A DNA stretch of 64,000 nt from Bacteroidales bacterium (GTDB taxonomy: Bacteria > Bacteroidota > Bacteroidia > Bacteroidales > UBA932). Location of the stretch: positions 124,001 through 188,000 of the forward strand of contig JAGBVU010000001.1 of the NCBI GenBank assembly GCA_017630155.1, read 5' to 3'. Under the pieces are notes generated by a model. The model saw only the letters and a program-made list of their open reading frames with translations, searched no databases and had not been told where the DNA came from. Shown piece by piece: positions 1-7,106 of this stretch (within the stretch, counting starts at the first letter, position 1; each line of letters opens with the position of its first letter). Both the position numbers and the translations under genes were made by a program.

Positions 1-651
1 TCCCGACTGCAGGGTGTCCCTCCATCACGATGGGATAGTGAGGTACATATAGAGGAGCCATATCTGCACAAGATGTATGAGGACTTGTATATCAATACCG
101 GAGTGGATGCAGCAAGGCAGACTGTTAATGACTTTCTATCACGCAAGGAGGAAGGGGATGACCTCTATATCAATTCCATCTTGCAGTGGACTCGCACTCA
201 CCTGGGGGCAAGGATAGTCCTCTCAAACAAGAGCATCAATAAGTGGTTAGCAGACCTCTGCCGGAGAGTGTATGAAGATAATAGGACTGAAGGCATTGAG
301 AAGGTTACACAACTGATGTATGCCGAGGTGGAAGATAAATGGAAGTCTATCCGAGAGTGGGAGGTAAGGCGAATAGCACAGACCGAGACAATGAAGTCCT
401 TGAATGTAGCAAGGGCGGAGAGTATGAATGCTCTCGGTGTACAATATACCAAAACTTGGTCTATATCCGGTAATAATACCAGGCAGAGTCACCAGGTGAT
501 GGATGGTATCACTTTGGATCAAGGGGAATTATTCATTGTTAATGGATACAAGATGTCCGAGCCGATGGATGAGTCATACGGAGCAGATGCAGCAGAGGTG
601 ATAAATTGTGCCTGTTCGCTGATATACCTTCCGAAGAATCCTGTCATATAA
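1..651 (+). CDS. Phage head morphogenesis protein, Mu gpF / SPP1 gp7-like (5' truncated)
   Basis: The frame is open from base 1, so only the last 216 residues are visible; the first internal Met is at 73. The C-terminal half carries the signature of the Mu F-like family: a helical segment with RRIAQTETMKSLNVARAE, followed by W-S-I-S-G-N-N-T-R-x-S-H and D-G, a Pro/Met stretch, and a closing A-x-x-V-I-N-C-A-C-S. In this family the protein is a minor head component acting at or near the portal during capsid assembly. Its place just before the protease/capsid gene agrees. The missing 5' part could be a plain N-terminus or a fusion to a larger head protein. A terminator follows the stop closely. 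Confidence 0.8.
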   Translation, partial: SRLQGVPPSRWDSEVHIEEPYLHKMYEDLYINTGVDAARQTVNDFLSRKEEGDDLYINSILQWTRTHLGARIVLSNKSINKWLADLCRRVYEDNRTEGIEKVTQLMYAEVEDKWKSIREWEVRRIAQTETMKSLNVARAESMNALGVQYTKTWSISGNNTRQSHQVMDGITLDQGELFIVNGYKMSEPMDESYGADAAEVINCACSLIYLPKNPVI

Positions 652-674
652 CACTTCTTTTGTTCTCCTTTTTG

Positions 675-712
675 GGGGATAGGGTGCAAAATGTGTCCTA
701 TTCCCTTTTTTT
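675..712 (+). terminator. Rho-independent terminator after head morphogenesis gene
   Basis: Stem GGGGATAGG (675-683) pairs with CCTATTCCC (697-705), with one G-T wobble and a 13-base loop, and is followed by a run of seven T. It separates the head morphogenesis gene from the protease/capsid gene, suggesting that capsid transcription starts afresh or depends on antitermination. The rest of 652-789 is AT-rich leader with GAAATTTG at 759-766, only a partial match to the host -7 box. Confidence 0.75.
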
Positions 713-789
713 ATGTTCTACAGAGTGAACAACCCTCACATTATTAACTATTTATGAACGAAATTTGTAATGAACAATAAAAAAATACT

Positions 790-2457
790 ATGCCAGAGAA
801 TAGAGAATATAAGAGTTTACTTATACGCGAACTCAAATCAGAGAAGAGGGGTGAGAGTCTGTACATCAAGGGGTATGGAGCATACTTCGGAAATGAAGAC
901 TCGTATGGGGATATTATACAGGCTGGAGCCTTCGCAGCATTCCTTCAGATGGATGATGCCAAGAGGATAAAGCTCTGTTGGCAACACGATCTATCAGAGG
1001 TGATAGGAGTTATCACCGAGATGAGGGAGGATGAGAAGGGATTATACTTCGAGGCGAAGATCAGCGACACTACCAGAGGTAGGGATGCTGCAGCACTCCT
1101 GGAGGATGGTGCTATTGATGAGTTCTCAATAGGCTACCGAGTCATTGATGCAGAACCGATAGAAGGAAATAAGAGATTGCTCAAGTCTATCTATCTGTAT
1201 GAAATTAGTCTGGTATCAAGGGCAGCCAATCCAAAGGCGAAACTTTTAGAAAAAGAGAAAAAAGAAGAAAATCAAAATAACATTATTAACCACAATCAAA
1301 ATCATAGGACTATGGATGAATTGATGAAAAAACTGCAAGAGGACTTGGCAAAAGAGACTGCAGCAAGAGAAGACTTGGAGAAGAAACTTCAGGAGATGAA
1401 AGAGGGGAAAGAAGATGCAGAGAAGATGCAGACTTCTATCGATAACCTTGACAACTCAATCAAAGATCTTGAGGCGAAGATCGAGGAGATGAAGAAAAAA
1501 GAGAAAGAAGTAAAAGACTTCGCAACTGCTCTTGATGCTGCTTTGATCGAGAGTAAATCGGACATTGAAGCAATGATGAAGAAAAACGATGGTTGCATTT
1601 CTTTGAAATTCGCTACCACAGATGTTACTAACCACTCATTCGGTGTTCAGCAGGCACAAGGTGTAGATGCTGCACCTATTCTACCTTATGCCTTCTTGAC
1701 CAACCTTCCTCGCGTTCAGAGGACAGGAACAAAGGTCGCTTGGCTCGAAGGTAATGATGTAGATAAGACCGGGTATATCTCGGAGATCGCATCAGGTACT
1801 GAGAGTACATATGCCGTTACCGAAAAGCAGAGAAACTTTGCTAAAATCGGCACTTTCTTGAAGATCTCAAGCGAGTTACAATCTTTCCTTCCCCTTGTTG
1901 CAGACTGGGCTAAAAACTACGCATATAGCAAACTACAAGCAAAGGCTGATAACCTTGTATTCACCGGTGTCGGTGCAGATGGTACAAAACCTTCGGAGGT
2001 GTATGGTATCAAAGGCAATGCTACTGCATTCGCAGCTCTTGGTACCTACAACAATGCCAATGTAGCAGATGTTATTCTTGATGCAGTTAGCCAGGCTGCT
2101 AAAAATGGTTACATCGCAAACCTTGCATTTGTATCATACAAACAACTTGCTGCCCTTCGAGGATTGAAAGATACTGCTGGTAACTACATCTACAACCAGG
2201 CAAATGGTATGCTTGGCCAGGTGAAAGTTGTGCCTTCAGTTACTCTTGCTGATACAGAGGTGCTTGTGCTTGACTCATCTTGCGTAACTCTATATGAGGG
2301 CAACCAATACGAACTTGAGGTGTCACGCATCGCAGCAGAAGATGCTTGGGGTGTATATCTCCGCAAGTCTATTCAGGTAGTTATCGGTGCAGCAGCGAAG
2401 AAAGGTGTGATCTATGTTGCTGATGTTGCTACTGCTATCGGTGCTATTACTGCCTAA
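790..2457 (+). CDS. Fused HK97-type prohead protease and major capsid protein
   Basis: A 555-residue polyprotein. Residues about 10-150 look like a U35-type prohead protease: it opens with G-Y-G-A-Y-F-G, has the catalytic His in WQHDLSEVIG, the substrate-strand Ser in DEFSIGYRV, and ends ISLVSRAANPKAKL. Residues about 165-250 are a Glu/Lys-rich coiled coil like the HK97 delta (scaffold) domain. Residues about 270-555 resemble the HK97 capsid fold, with typical late elements such as YKQLAALRGLKD and NQANGMLGQVKVVPS. Protease, scaffold and capsid are separate genes in many phages; here one frame carries all three, so the capsid chain must be freed by self-cleavage. An internal start at 1312 (ATGGATGAATTG) could also supply scaffold plus capsid alone. 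Confidence 0.88.
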   Translation: MPENREYKSLLIRELKSEKRGESLYIKGYGAYFGNEDSYGDIIQAGAFAAFLQMDDAKRIKLCWQHDLSEVIGVITEMREDEKGLYFEAKISDTTRGRDAAALLEDGAIDEFSIGYRVIDAEPIEGNKRLLKSIYLYEISLVSRAANPKAKLLEKEKKEENQNNIINHNQNHRTMDELMKKLQEDLAKETAAREDLEKKLQEMKEGKEDAEKMQTSIDNLDNSIKDLEAKIEEMKKKEKEVKDFATALDAALIESKSDIEAMMKKNDGCISLKFATTDVTNHSFGVQQAQGVDAAPILPYAFLTNLPRVQRTGTKVAWLEGNDVDKTGYISEIASGTESTYAVTEKQRNFAKIGTFLKISSELQSFLPLVADWAKNYAYSKLQAKADNLVFTGVGADGTKPSEVYGIKGNATAFAALGTYNNANVADVILDAVSQAAKNGYIANLAFVSYKQLAALRGLKDTAGNYIYNQANGMLGQVKVVPSVTLADTEVLVLDSSCVTLYEGNQYELEVSRIAAEDAWGVYLRKSIQVVIGAAAKKGVIYVADVATAIGAITA

Positions 2458-2475
2458 CCATCAAGATAAAGAGCA

Positions 2476-2670
2476 ATGGAAAAGGTAGTGCTTGAGAATA
2501 AGGAGGATGTCATCCCTGCCGAAAAAAAGCAGGGAAAGGCTCCCTCTCCGATTGCCACCATTAAGGTAGTCAAGGCGCACGATGGTCTGGCAGAAGGAGC
2601 AGAGTTAAAGAAACCTCGCAAGGTGGCCGAGATGATGGTTGCTAAAGGTTATTGGGAAATCGTTAAATAA
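2476..2670 (+). CDS. Small phage protein of unknown function (64 aa)
   Basis: A 64-residue basic protein rich in Lys and Glu, lying 18 bases after the capsid gene and 8 bases before the connector gene. The C-terminal half reads as a small folded unit: IKVVKAHDGLAEGAELKKP, then KVAEMMVAKGYWEIV. That pattern (a Gly-turn, then a hydrophobic helix ending W-E) resembles the short proteins often found between capsid and connector genes in siphoviruses, which have been proposed as head-associated factors. No catalytic motif, signal peptide or membrane segment is seen. Function is not assigned; gene reality is supported by spacing and strand. Confidence 0.65.
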   Translation: MEKVVLENKEDVIPAEKKQGKAPSPIATIKVVKAHDGLAEGAELKKPRKVAEMMVAKGYWEIVK

Positions 2671-2678
2671 TTGTAGAG

Positions 2679-3134
2679 ATGACTTACAAACAGATAGGTA
2701 GTATAGATGCTCTGAGGGCTGATGCCTTCAAAGTATGGGCAAAGATAGATGAGGGTAATGAGGATGTCATTAATGTGGCTCTTCGGGATGCAGCACTCCG
2801 CATCCAAGAATATACGAATATAGCGTTGATCCCTTGTACTATCCGGCAGATAGCACCCTTGGATGCTATCCGTCTGATGCTGCCTATCGGTGAGGTTGTC
2901 TCGGTGACAGATAGCAAGGGTAATGAGTGTGATTTTTCTTTTTCAGGGTTTGCCCTTGATTTTACTTATTCCGGATATATCGGTAAGGTGGCCATTGAAT
3001 ATACCACCATTCCGGATGCAGCACAGATAGAGAGGATGCTGATTCCCATCTGGGAGTTGGCACTCGCTATCTATGATGGAAATACTGAAGAGCAGAATAG
3101 AGTTATTAACCGATTACCACTTGAACTATGCTAA
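2679..3134 (+). CDS. Head-tail connector protein, HK97 gp6-like
   Basis: 151 residues. The N-terminal half is helical with the sequence ALRDAALRIQEYTNIAL, a pattern of gp6-type adaptor proteins, in which helical subunits form a ring under the portal. The middle is a beta-rich insert and the end (RMLIPIWELALAIYDGN) is again helical. Position directly after the capsid and before the head-closure gene is the canonical place for this adaptor. It overlaps the next gene by 7 bases, indicating coupled translation. Family call rests on gene order plus secondary structure pattern, since this family is poorly conserved in sequence. Confidence 0.68.
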   Translation: MTYKQIGSIDALRADAFKVWAKIDEGNEDVINVALRDAALRIQEYTNIALIPCTIRQIAPLDAIRLMLPIGEVVSVTDSKGNECDFSFSGFALDFTYSGYIGKVAIEYTTIPDAAQIERMLIPIWELALAIYDGNTEEQNRVINRLPLELC

Positions 3135-3442
3135 CCACCAGGACATATAATGAGAGGGTGTCCCTCTATCGTGGGGCGATGGCTCCGGATGCCTATGGAA
3201 CGATGAAGGCAGACAAGCCGGAGCAATATGCTACCAGGTGGGCAAAGGTGGAGTCCTTGAGTGATGCAAGGAAGATGTACTACAATGCTCCGGCATCCAT
3301 TGAATCGTATGAGTTCACGATGCGTTATGTGGCCGAAAGACCACGATTTATTAAGTGGAAAGACCAGATGATGGTGGTGGAGAGTGCCACAGATGTAGAT
3401 AACAAGCATAAGATTATGCGAATAGTAGCAACCAAACGATGA
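3128..3442 (+). CDS. Phage head closure / head-tail adaptor protein
   Basis: 104 residues in the size range of SPP1 gp16 and HK97 gp7-type head-closure proteins. The sequence shows the usual beta-rich plan: an opening strand with NERVSLYRG, a W-A-K-V-E-S-L segment, YEFTMRYV, and an ending IMRIVATKR that matches the closing strand of this family. The protein would sit below the connector ring and stop DNA leakage before tail joining. It overlaps both neighbours (7 bases upstream, 4 bases ATGA downstream). Assignment is by family pattern and order. Confidence 0.68.
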   Translation: MLTTRTYNERVSLYRGAMAPDAYGTMKADKPEQYATRWAKVESLSDARKMYYNAPASIESYEFTMRYVAERPRFIKWKDQMMVVESATDVDNKHKIMRIVATKR

Positions 3443-3933
3443 GTGATTATCTGTACATAGATGAGGAGTCAGTGAAGAACTTAACCAAAAGGATGGGTGT
3501 CCTGGATAAGAGAGTGAGAGAGGCATCCACCGAAGGACTCATCAAGTTTGGGATGCAGATCATAGCGAAAGCACAGGAGAAACTGAAGGAGAATGGGAGC
3601 ATAGCAACAGCATTTCTTCGTAATTCCGGAAAAGTTCTTAAAAAGAGTGATGATAGTGTAGAGGCAGGATTTGATTGTCACTATGCTGGTGCTGTTGAAT
3701 ATGGCCGTAAGGCTGGAGGGATGCCTCCGGTGAAGATGATAAAACAATGGCTGAAGAAGAAACGAATCGGCAAGGAAGAAGATCGAGATAGCATTGCTTG
3801 GGCAATAGCGAAGGAGATAGCAGATAATGGCACCGAGGCTCATCCCTTCCTTGAACCAGCATACGAAGAGCATAGAGCCAAGATTCAAGAATTTATGCAA
3901 GAAGTGATAAACAAGGAAATAGAGAAACTTTAA
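3439..3933 (+). CDS. HK97 gp10-like tail completion / neck protein
   Basis: 164 residues. The pattern fits the HK97-gp10 family: an N-terminal helix, a central H-Y-A-G-A-V-E-Y-G-R-K segment where this family has its conserved A-x-x-x-E-Y-G motif, and a C-terminal P-F-L-E-P-A-Y-E helix. Such proteins act in head-tail joining or tail completion. The insertion around residues 105-125 (Lys/Arg/Glu rich) is longer than in minimal members. ATGA overlap with the head-closure gene and a 5-base gap to the next gene place it in a tight operon. Confidence 0.75.
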   Translation: MSDYLYIDEESVKNLTKRMGVLDKRVREASTEGLIKFGMQIIAKAQEKLKENGSIATAFLRNSGKVLKKSDDSVEAGFDCHYAGAVEYGRKAGGMPPVKMIKQWLKKKRIGKEEDRDSIAWAIAKEIADNGTEAHPFLEPAYEEHRAKIQEFMQEVINKEIEKL

Positions 3934-3938
3934 CAGAT

Positions 3939-4319
3939 ATGTATATAAGCAGTAAGGCAGATGTGAGAAAAGCGATTGTAGCGAAGATTTTAGGGCTACA
4001 ATTCACTATTGGGGGTAATCTATTCCCAAGGGTAGAGATTGCCGAGGCTTATGAGAATGAGATCCAGGATAAGGGGGATGATGTGCGAGAGGTGTCCATC
4101 TACCTGGAGATAATAGGCAACGCATCCTATGAGGAGGTGGCAACCATAGCGGACACCATCTCATCTGCTATATGTGGGTGCGATACCTTGCAGATGGAGA
4201 GGTGGAGAGCAGCAGAGATAACTCTTGTGCAGTCAAGTGATATGACCGAATCGGGAGAGGCTGACTTACTCATCCATAGGATAAGAAATAATTATAGAAT
4301 ATTAACCACATTAAAATAG
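3939..4319 (+). CDS. Tail terminator / tail completion protein candidate
   Basis: 126 residues located between the gp10-like protein and the tail tube protein, the usual position of the tail terminator (lambda gpU / SPP1 gp17 type). It has an N-terminal helix (SKADVRKAIVAKIL), a beta strand with VREVSIYLEIIG, a long helix with EEVATIADTISSAICG and final strands with WRAAEITLVQSS, an alpha/beta plan compatible with that fold. No direct sequence signature is recognised, so the call depends mainly on order and size. No signal peptide or membrane segment. Confidence 0.55.
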   Translation: MYISSKADVRKAIVAKILGLQFTIGGNLFPRVEIAEAYENEIQDKGDDVREVSIYLEIIGNASYEEVATIADTISSAICGCDTLQMERWRAAEITLVQSSDMTESGEADLLIHRIRNNYRILTTLK

Positions 4320-4326
4320 ATTGATT

Positions 4327-4719
4327 ATGGCAATAGCAGGAAAAGACAGAAGGGTGTACTTGGTGAATAGCGACACCAATACAGTAGTAAAGGGTGAGCA
4401 GAATTATTCTCTTACTATCAATAATGCACTTATTGATACCTCGGACAAGGATTCAGACTGGGATACAAAACTATCATCAACCAAGAGTTGGAGTCTATCG
4501 GTGACCGCCAACGCAGACACTACAGATGCCTCACAAATAGCATTCCTTGATAGTGCTATGGAAGGAGATGAGATTGAAGTACTTATTGGCTCCACTGCCG
4601 ATGGATTCAAAGGTAAAGGATTTGTTGAGAGTGCTTCCGAATCATCGGAGAGAGGTGGTGTTGTATCTCGTGACTTCTCTATACAGGGTAATGGTGCATT
4701 AAACAAAGTAACTGCGTAA
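4327..4719 (+). CDS. Major tail tube protein
   Basis: 130 residues starting at ATG 4327 (MAIAGKDRRVYLV); an in-frame TTG at 4321 is a less likely start. The plan is that of TP901-1/phi13-type tail tube proteins: a short N-terminal strand, the tube motif around LTINNALIDTSDKDSDWD, a conserved W-S-L-S-V-T segment, D-S-A-M-E-G-D-E-I-E-V-L-I-G and a C-terminal beta region with FSIQGNGALNKV. It should polymerise around the tape measure to form the tail tube. Stop and next start share bases (TAATG), so the chaperone gene is translationally coupled. Confidence 0.75.
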   Translation: MAIAGKDRRVYLVNSDTNTVVKGEQNYSLTINNALIDTSDKDSDWDTKLSSTKSWSLSVTANADTTDASQIAFLDSAMEGDEIEVLIGSTADGFKGKGFVESASESSERGGVVSRDFSIQGNGALNKVTA

Positions 4720-5090
4720 TGATTAATCCAAGGCAAACAATCAACATCAATGGGGGGGAGGAGGTTTTATTATTCCTCCCTTCTATGTTTTTAATCGCAA
4801 AGCAGAGGAAACTCTCCCTTGAGGTGAGAGATGCAAACGATAAAATGGAGGTGAGGGACTTGTATATCCGGATAATCTATCTGGCATACTTGGTGAGCTG
4901 GGATAAGAAGGTCTATGATGGGAGAGAGAAGGGAGAGCCACCTTTGCGTATTGAGGACTTTGACATATGGGCGTATCAAAATGGAGAGAGATTCGGTGAG
5001 TTAGGTACATTGATCGTGGAGTTCCTTACCGGCAAGACACCATCGGAGATACTCCAAGCGAAAGGTGCCGAGAGTAAAAAAAAAAGGTAA
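4719..5090 (+). CDS. Tail assembly chaperone, short form (gpG-like)
   Basis: 123 residues between tail tube and tape measure, the fixed location of lambda G / HK97 gp13-type chaperones. The chain begins with a strand-rich segment (RQTININGGEEVLLFLPSMF) and continues with helices, ending in AESKKKR just before TAA. The last codons lie on a run of ten A (5076-5085), a -1 slippery sequence. In this class of phages the chaperone is made as a short form and a longer frameshifted form that together bind the tape measure protein during tail assembly. The assignment rests on order, size and the slippery site. Confidence 0.72.
   Translation: MINPRQTININGGEEVLLFLPSMFLIAKQRKLSLEVRDANDKMEVRDLYIRIIYLAYLVSWDKKVYDGREKGEPPLRIEDFDIWAYQNGERFGELGTLIVEFLTGKTPSEILQAKGAESKKKR
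5076..5085 (+). other. Programmed -1 frameshift slippery site (A10)
   Basis: Ten consecutive A at the end of the short chaperone frame contain several overlapping A-AAA-AAA heptamers. In the zero frame translation stops at 5088-5090. In the -1 frame a stop sits at 5075-5077, immediately before the run, and the frame is then open from 5078 to 5443. So only a slip within the run can connect the two reading frames, exactly the lambda G-GT arrangement. Ribosomal slippage is inferred; transcriptional slippage on A10 would give a similar product. Confidence 0.8.
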
Positions 5091-5128
5091 AAAAGCAGAA
5101 GATAGACTTTTCCAAGGACTTTCAGGAT

Positions 5129-5443
5129 ATGCTTGAGTTCCTTGTTGGAGAGTGTGGAAAAACTGAATATCAAGCCTATTATGAGGTAACATATAGCGAG
5201 TATCTATTGCTCATGAAAGCATTTCAGTTAAGGGAACATCGGGAATGGGAGAGAACCAGGATGTTAGCATACAACCATTACCTCCTCACTCCCACCAAGG
5301 GTGCGAAGGTGCGAAATATCCGCAAGTGGTATCCACTACCTACCGATGAGTTAGTGCAAGAGCAGATAAATAAACATAGGACATATGATGTAGTTACCAA
5401 GAGAGAGAAGGAGCAGATTTTGAAACTTTTTAAGAAAGCATAG
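5129..5443 (+). CDS. Tail assembly chaperone, frameshift extension (gpT-like)
   Basis: The frame is open from 5078, and the first ATG is at 5129, giving 104 residues if started there. Read as a -1 extension of the preceding gene it adds about 120 residues beginning KKKVKKQKIDFSKDF, making a fusion of about 240 residues. The extension is helical with VTYSEYLLLMKAF and ends KEKEQILKLFKK-like basic helix, typical of the T domain that contacts the tape measure. There is little room for an independent translation signal. It is followed within 2 bases by the tape measure gene, as expected. Confidence 0.7.
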   Translation: MLEFLVGECGKTEYQAYYEVTYSEYLLLMKAFQLREHREWERTRMLAYNHYLLTPTKGAKVRNIRKWYPLPTDELVQEQINKHRTYDVVTKREKEQILKLFKKA

Positions 5444-5445
5444 AG

Positions 5446-7104
5446 ATGGGAGTATTAGGAGAATTATGGGTCAAACTCGGCCTTAAGAACGAGGAGTTCA
5501 AGGCCGGTATAGATGAGGCAAAAGGCAAGACCGAAACATTCGGAGAGGATGTCAAGAAGGTATCTACTGCGGTCAAGGCAGCCTGGGCAGCAGTAGGTGC
5601 TGCTGTTATCAAGTTGGGAACGGATATGGTAAAACAAACCCAGGTTATCGGTGATAAATGGGGTGTGTTTACTGCCGGACTGACTGCAGCATATAACGAG
5701 TTTGTTTCTCGCATCGGAAGTGGTGCCGGATGGGATAATCTTATAGCGGATATGAGAGAGGCATCAAGGGTGGCAAAGGAGGTGCAGATGTCCCTTGATG
5801 AATTGTTTGAGAGGAATAACTCTCTATCTATCCAGGAGGCAAAAAAGCAGACCGAGATAGAGAAGTACAAGCAGCAGATGCGTGATGTATCTCTGACTGA
5901 TGAGCAGAGAATTGCAGCAGGAGAGAGAGCAATGGCTCTTGAACAAGAATTGTTGCAGATGCGTAAGGATGTTGCCAAACAAGAGGCTGATGCTTACAAG
6001 CAGATTCTGCAACAACGCACCAAGATGACTGATGCAGACCTTGAGTATTTCCTGGAGAACTATAATGGCAATAGAGAACAGATACAACAAGCCATAGCCT
6101 ATAGGGATACACTCGCATCACTTAATAGGGAGATAGAGAATGCAAGGGTGTTTGAGTCACAATCCACAGGAGAAGCAAGGCGAGGATGGAAAGAGAAGGC
6201 AGAGTTATTAGAGCAGAATAGAGCAGAGTTAACTGCGACTACTAATGAAGAGTTGAAAGCCATTGCTGACCTTGCCACCAAGTATGACCTCGGTAATGAT
6301 GAGATGGTGCAGAACTATGTCAATGCTCTTGTGAAGATGGAGAATGCGGGTGCGCAGTATTACCGAGAAACAACAAGGATGGTAACGATGCTCTCATCTC
6401 TCAAACAAGGAATGGGAACTACGGGAGGTACTGCGGTTGCGACTGCGGGTAGAGAGGCACTTGCTCCTCTATCACCTCTCCAGGGGTTATCTATGCCTGG
6501 TGTCAGTACCGAGGGAGTAGATCATATTGCAGAAACTGCAAAACATATCCGCAAACAAAAGGATGTTGCACTTGCCGAGTTGGAAGATTTCAACCGAAGG
6601 ATGGAGGAGTCTGTGATGGAAACAGCAATGTACTCGGATATGTTCAATAATGCCATTGTTAGTGGTGTCGTTGATTCATTGAGTTACCTTGCCGAGTCAA
6701 TAGCGGAAGGTGAGGAGATTAATGCCGGTGCTATGGTGGCTGCTCTACTCACTCCTCTTGCAGATATGGCAATCTCTGCCGGTACACTTGTTTTATCCAC
6801 AGGTGTTGCCGTAGAGGGTGTCAAGGATGCTCTTACAAGTCTTAACCCTTATGTGGCTATTGCAGCAGGTGCTGCTCTTGTGGCAATAGGTGTGGCTGCA
6901 AAGGCAGGACTTGGTGCTATTGCCAAGAATGGTGGTAGTAAGTCACAATCTTATTCTTTTGCCGGAGGTGGTAGTATGGGTGGTGCGTATGGTGTGGATA
7001 TGACCACGCAATCGCAGACTCAAGAGGTGCAAGTGACCGGAGTTATCAAGGGGCAAGACATCTATCTTGCAAATGAGAATTATAAGAAAAATAAGAGGAG
7101 ATAA
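5446..7104 (+). CDS. Phage tail tape measure protein
   Basis: 552 residues, short for the family. The N-terminus (LGELWVKLGLKNEEFKAGID) matches the common tape-measure opening, where a repeated L-x-x-x-F-x-x-G-I pattern precedes long helices. Residues about 120-290 are coiled coil rich in Glu, Gln, Lys and Arg. The C-terminal third (about 400-490) is hydrophobic and Ala/Gly rich with two or three potential membrane-spanning segments, as in tape measure proteins that reach the host membrane during DNA entry. Residues 505-525 are Gly/Ser rich. Position after the frameshifted chaperones confirms the call. Protein length sets tail length, so the tail should be fairly short. Confidence 0.88.
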   Translation: MGVLGELWVKLGLKNEEFKAGIDEAKGKTETFGEDVKKVSTAVKAAWAAVGAAVIKLGTDMVKQTQVIGDKWGVFTAGLTAAYNEFVSRIGSGAGWDNLIADMREASRVAKEVQMSLDELFERNNSLSIQEAKKQTEIEKYKQQMRDVSLTDEQRIAAGERAMALEQELLQMRKDVAKQEADAYKQILQQRTKMTDADLEYFLENYNGNREQIQQAIAYRDTLASLNREIENARVFESQSTGEARRGWKEKAELLEQNRAELTATTNEELKAIADLATKYDLGNDEMVQNYVNALVKMENAGAQYYRETTRMVTMLSSLKQGMGTTGGTAVATAGREALAPLSPLQGLSMPGVSTEGVDHIAETAKHIRKQKDVALAELEDFNRRMEESVMETAMYSDMFNNAIVSGVVDSLSYLAESIAEGEEINAGAMVAALLTPLADMAISAGTLVLSTGVAVEGVKDALTSLNPYVAIAAGAALVAIGVAAKAGLGAIAKNGGSKSQSYSFAGGGSMGGAYGVDMTTQSQTQEVQVTGVIKGQDIYLANENYKKNKRR

Positions 7105-7106
7105 TT

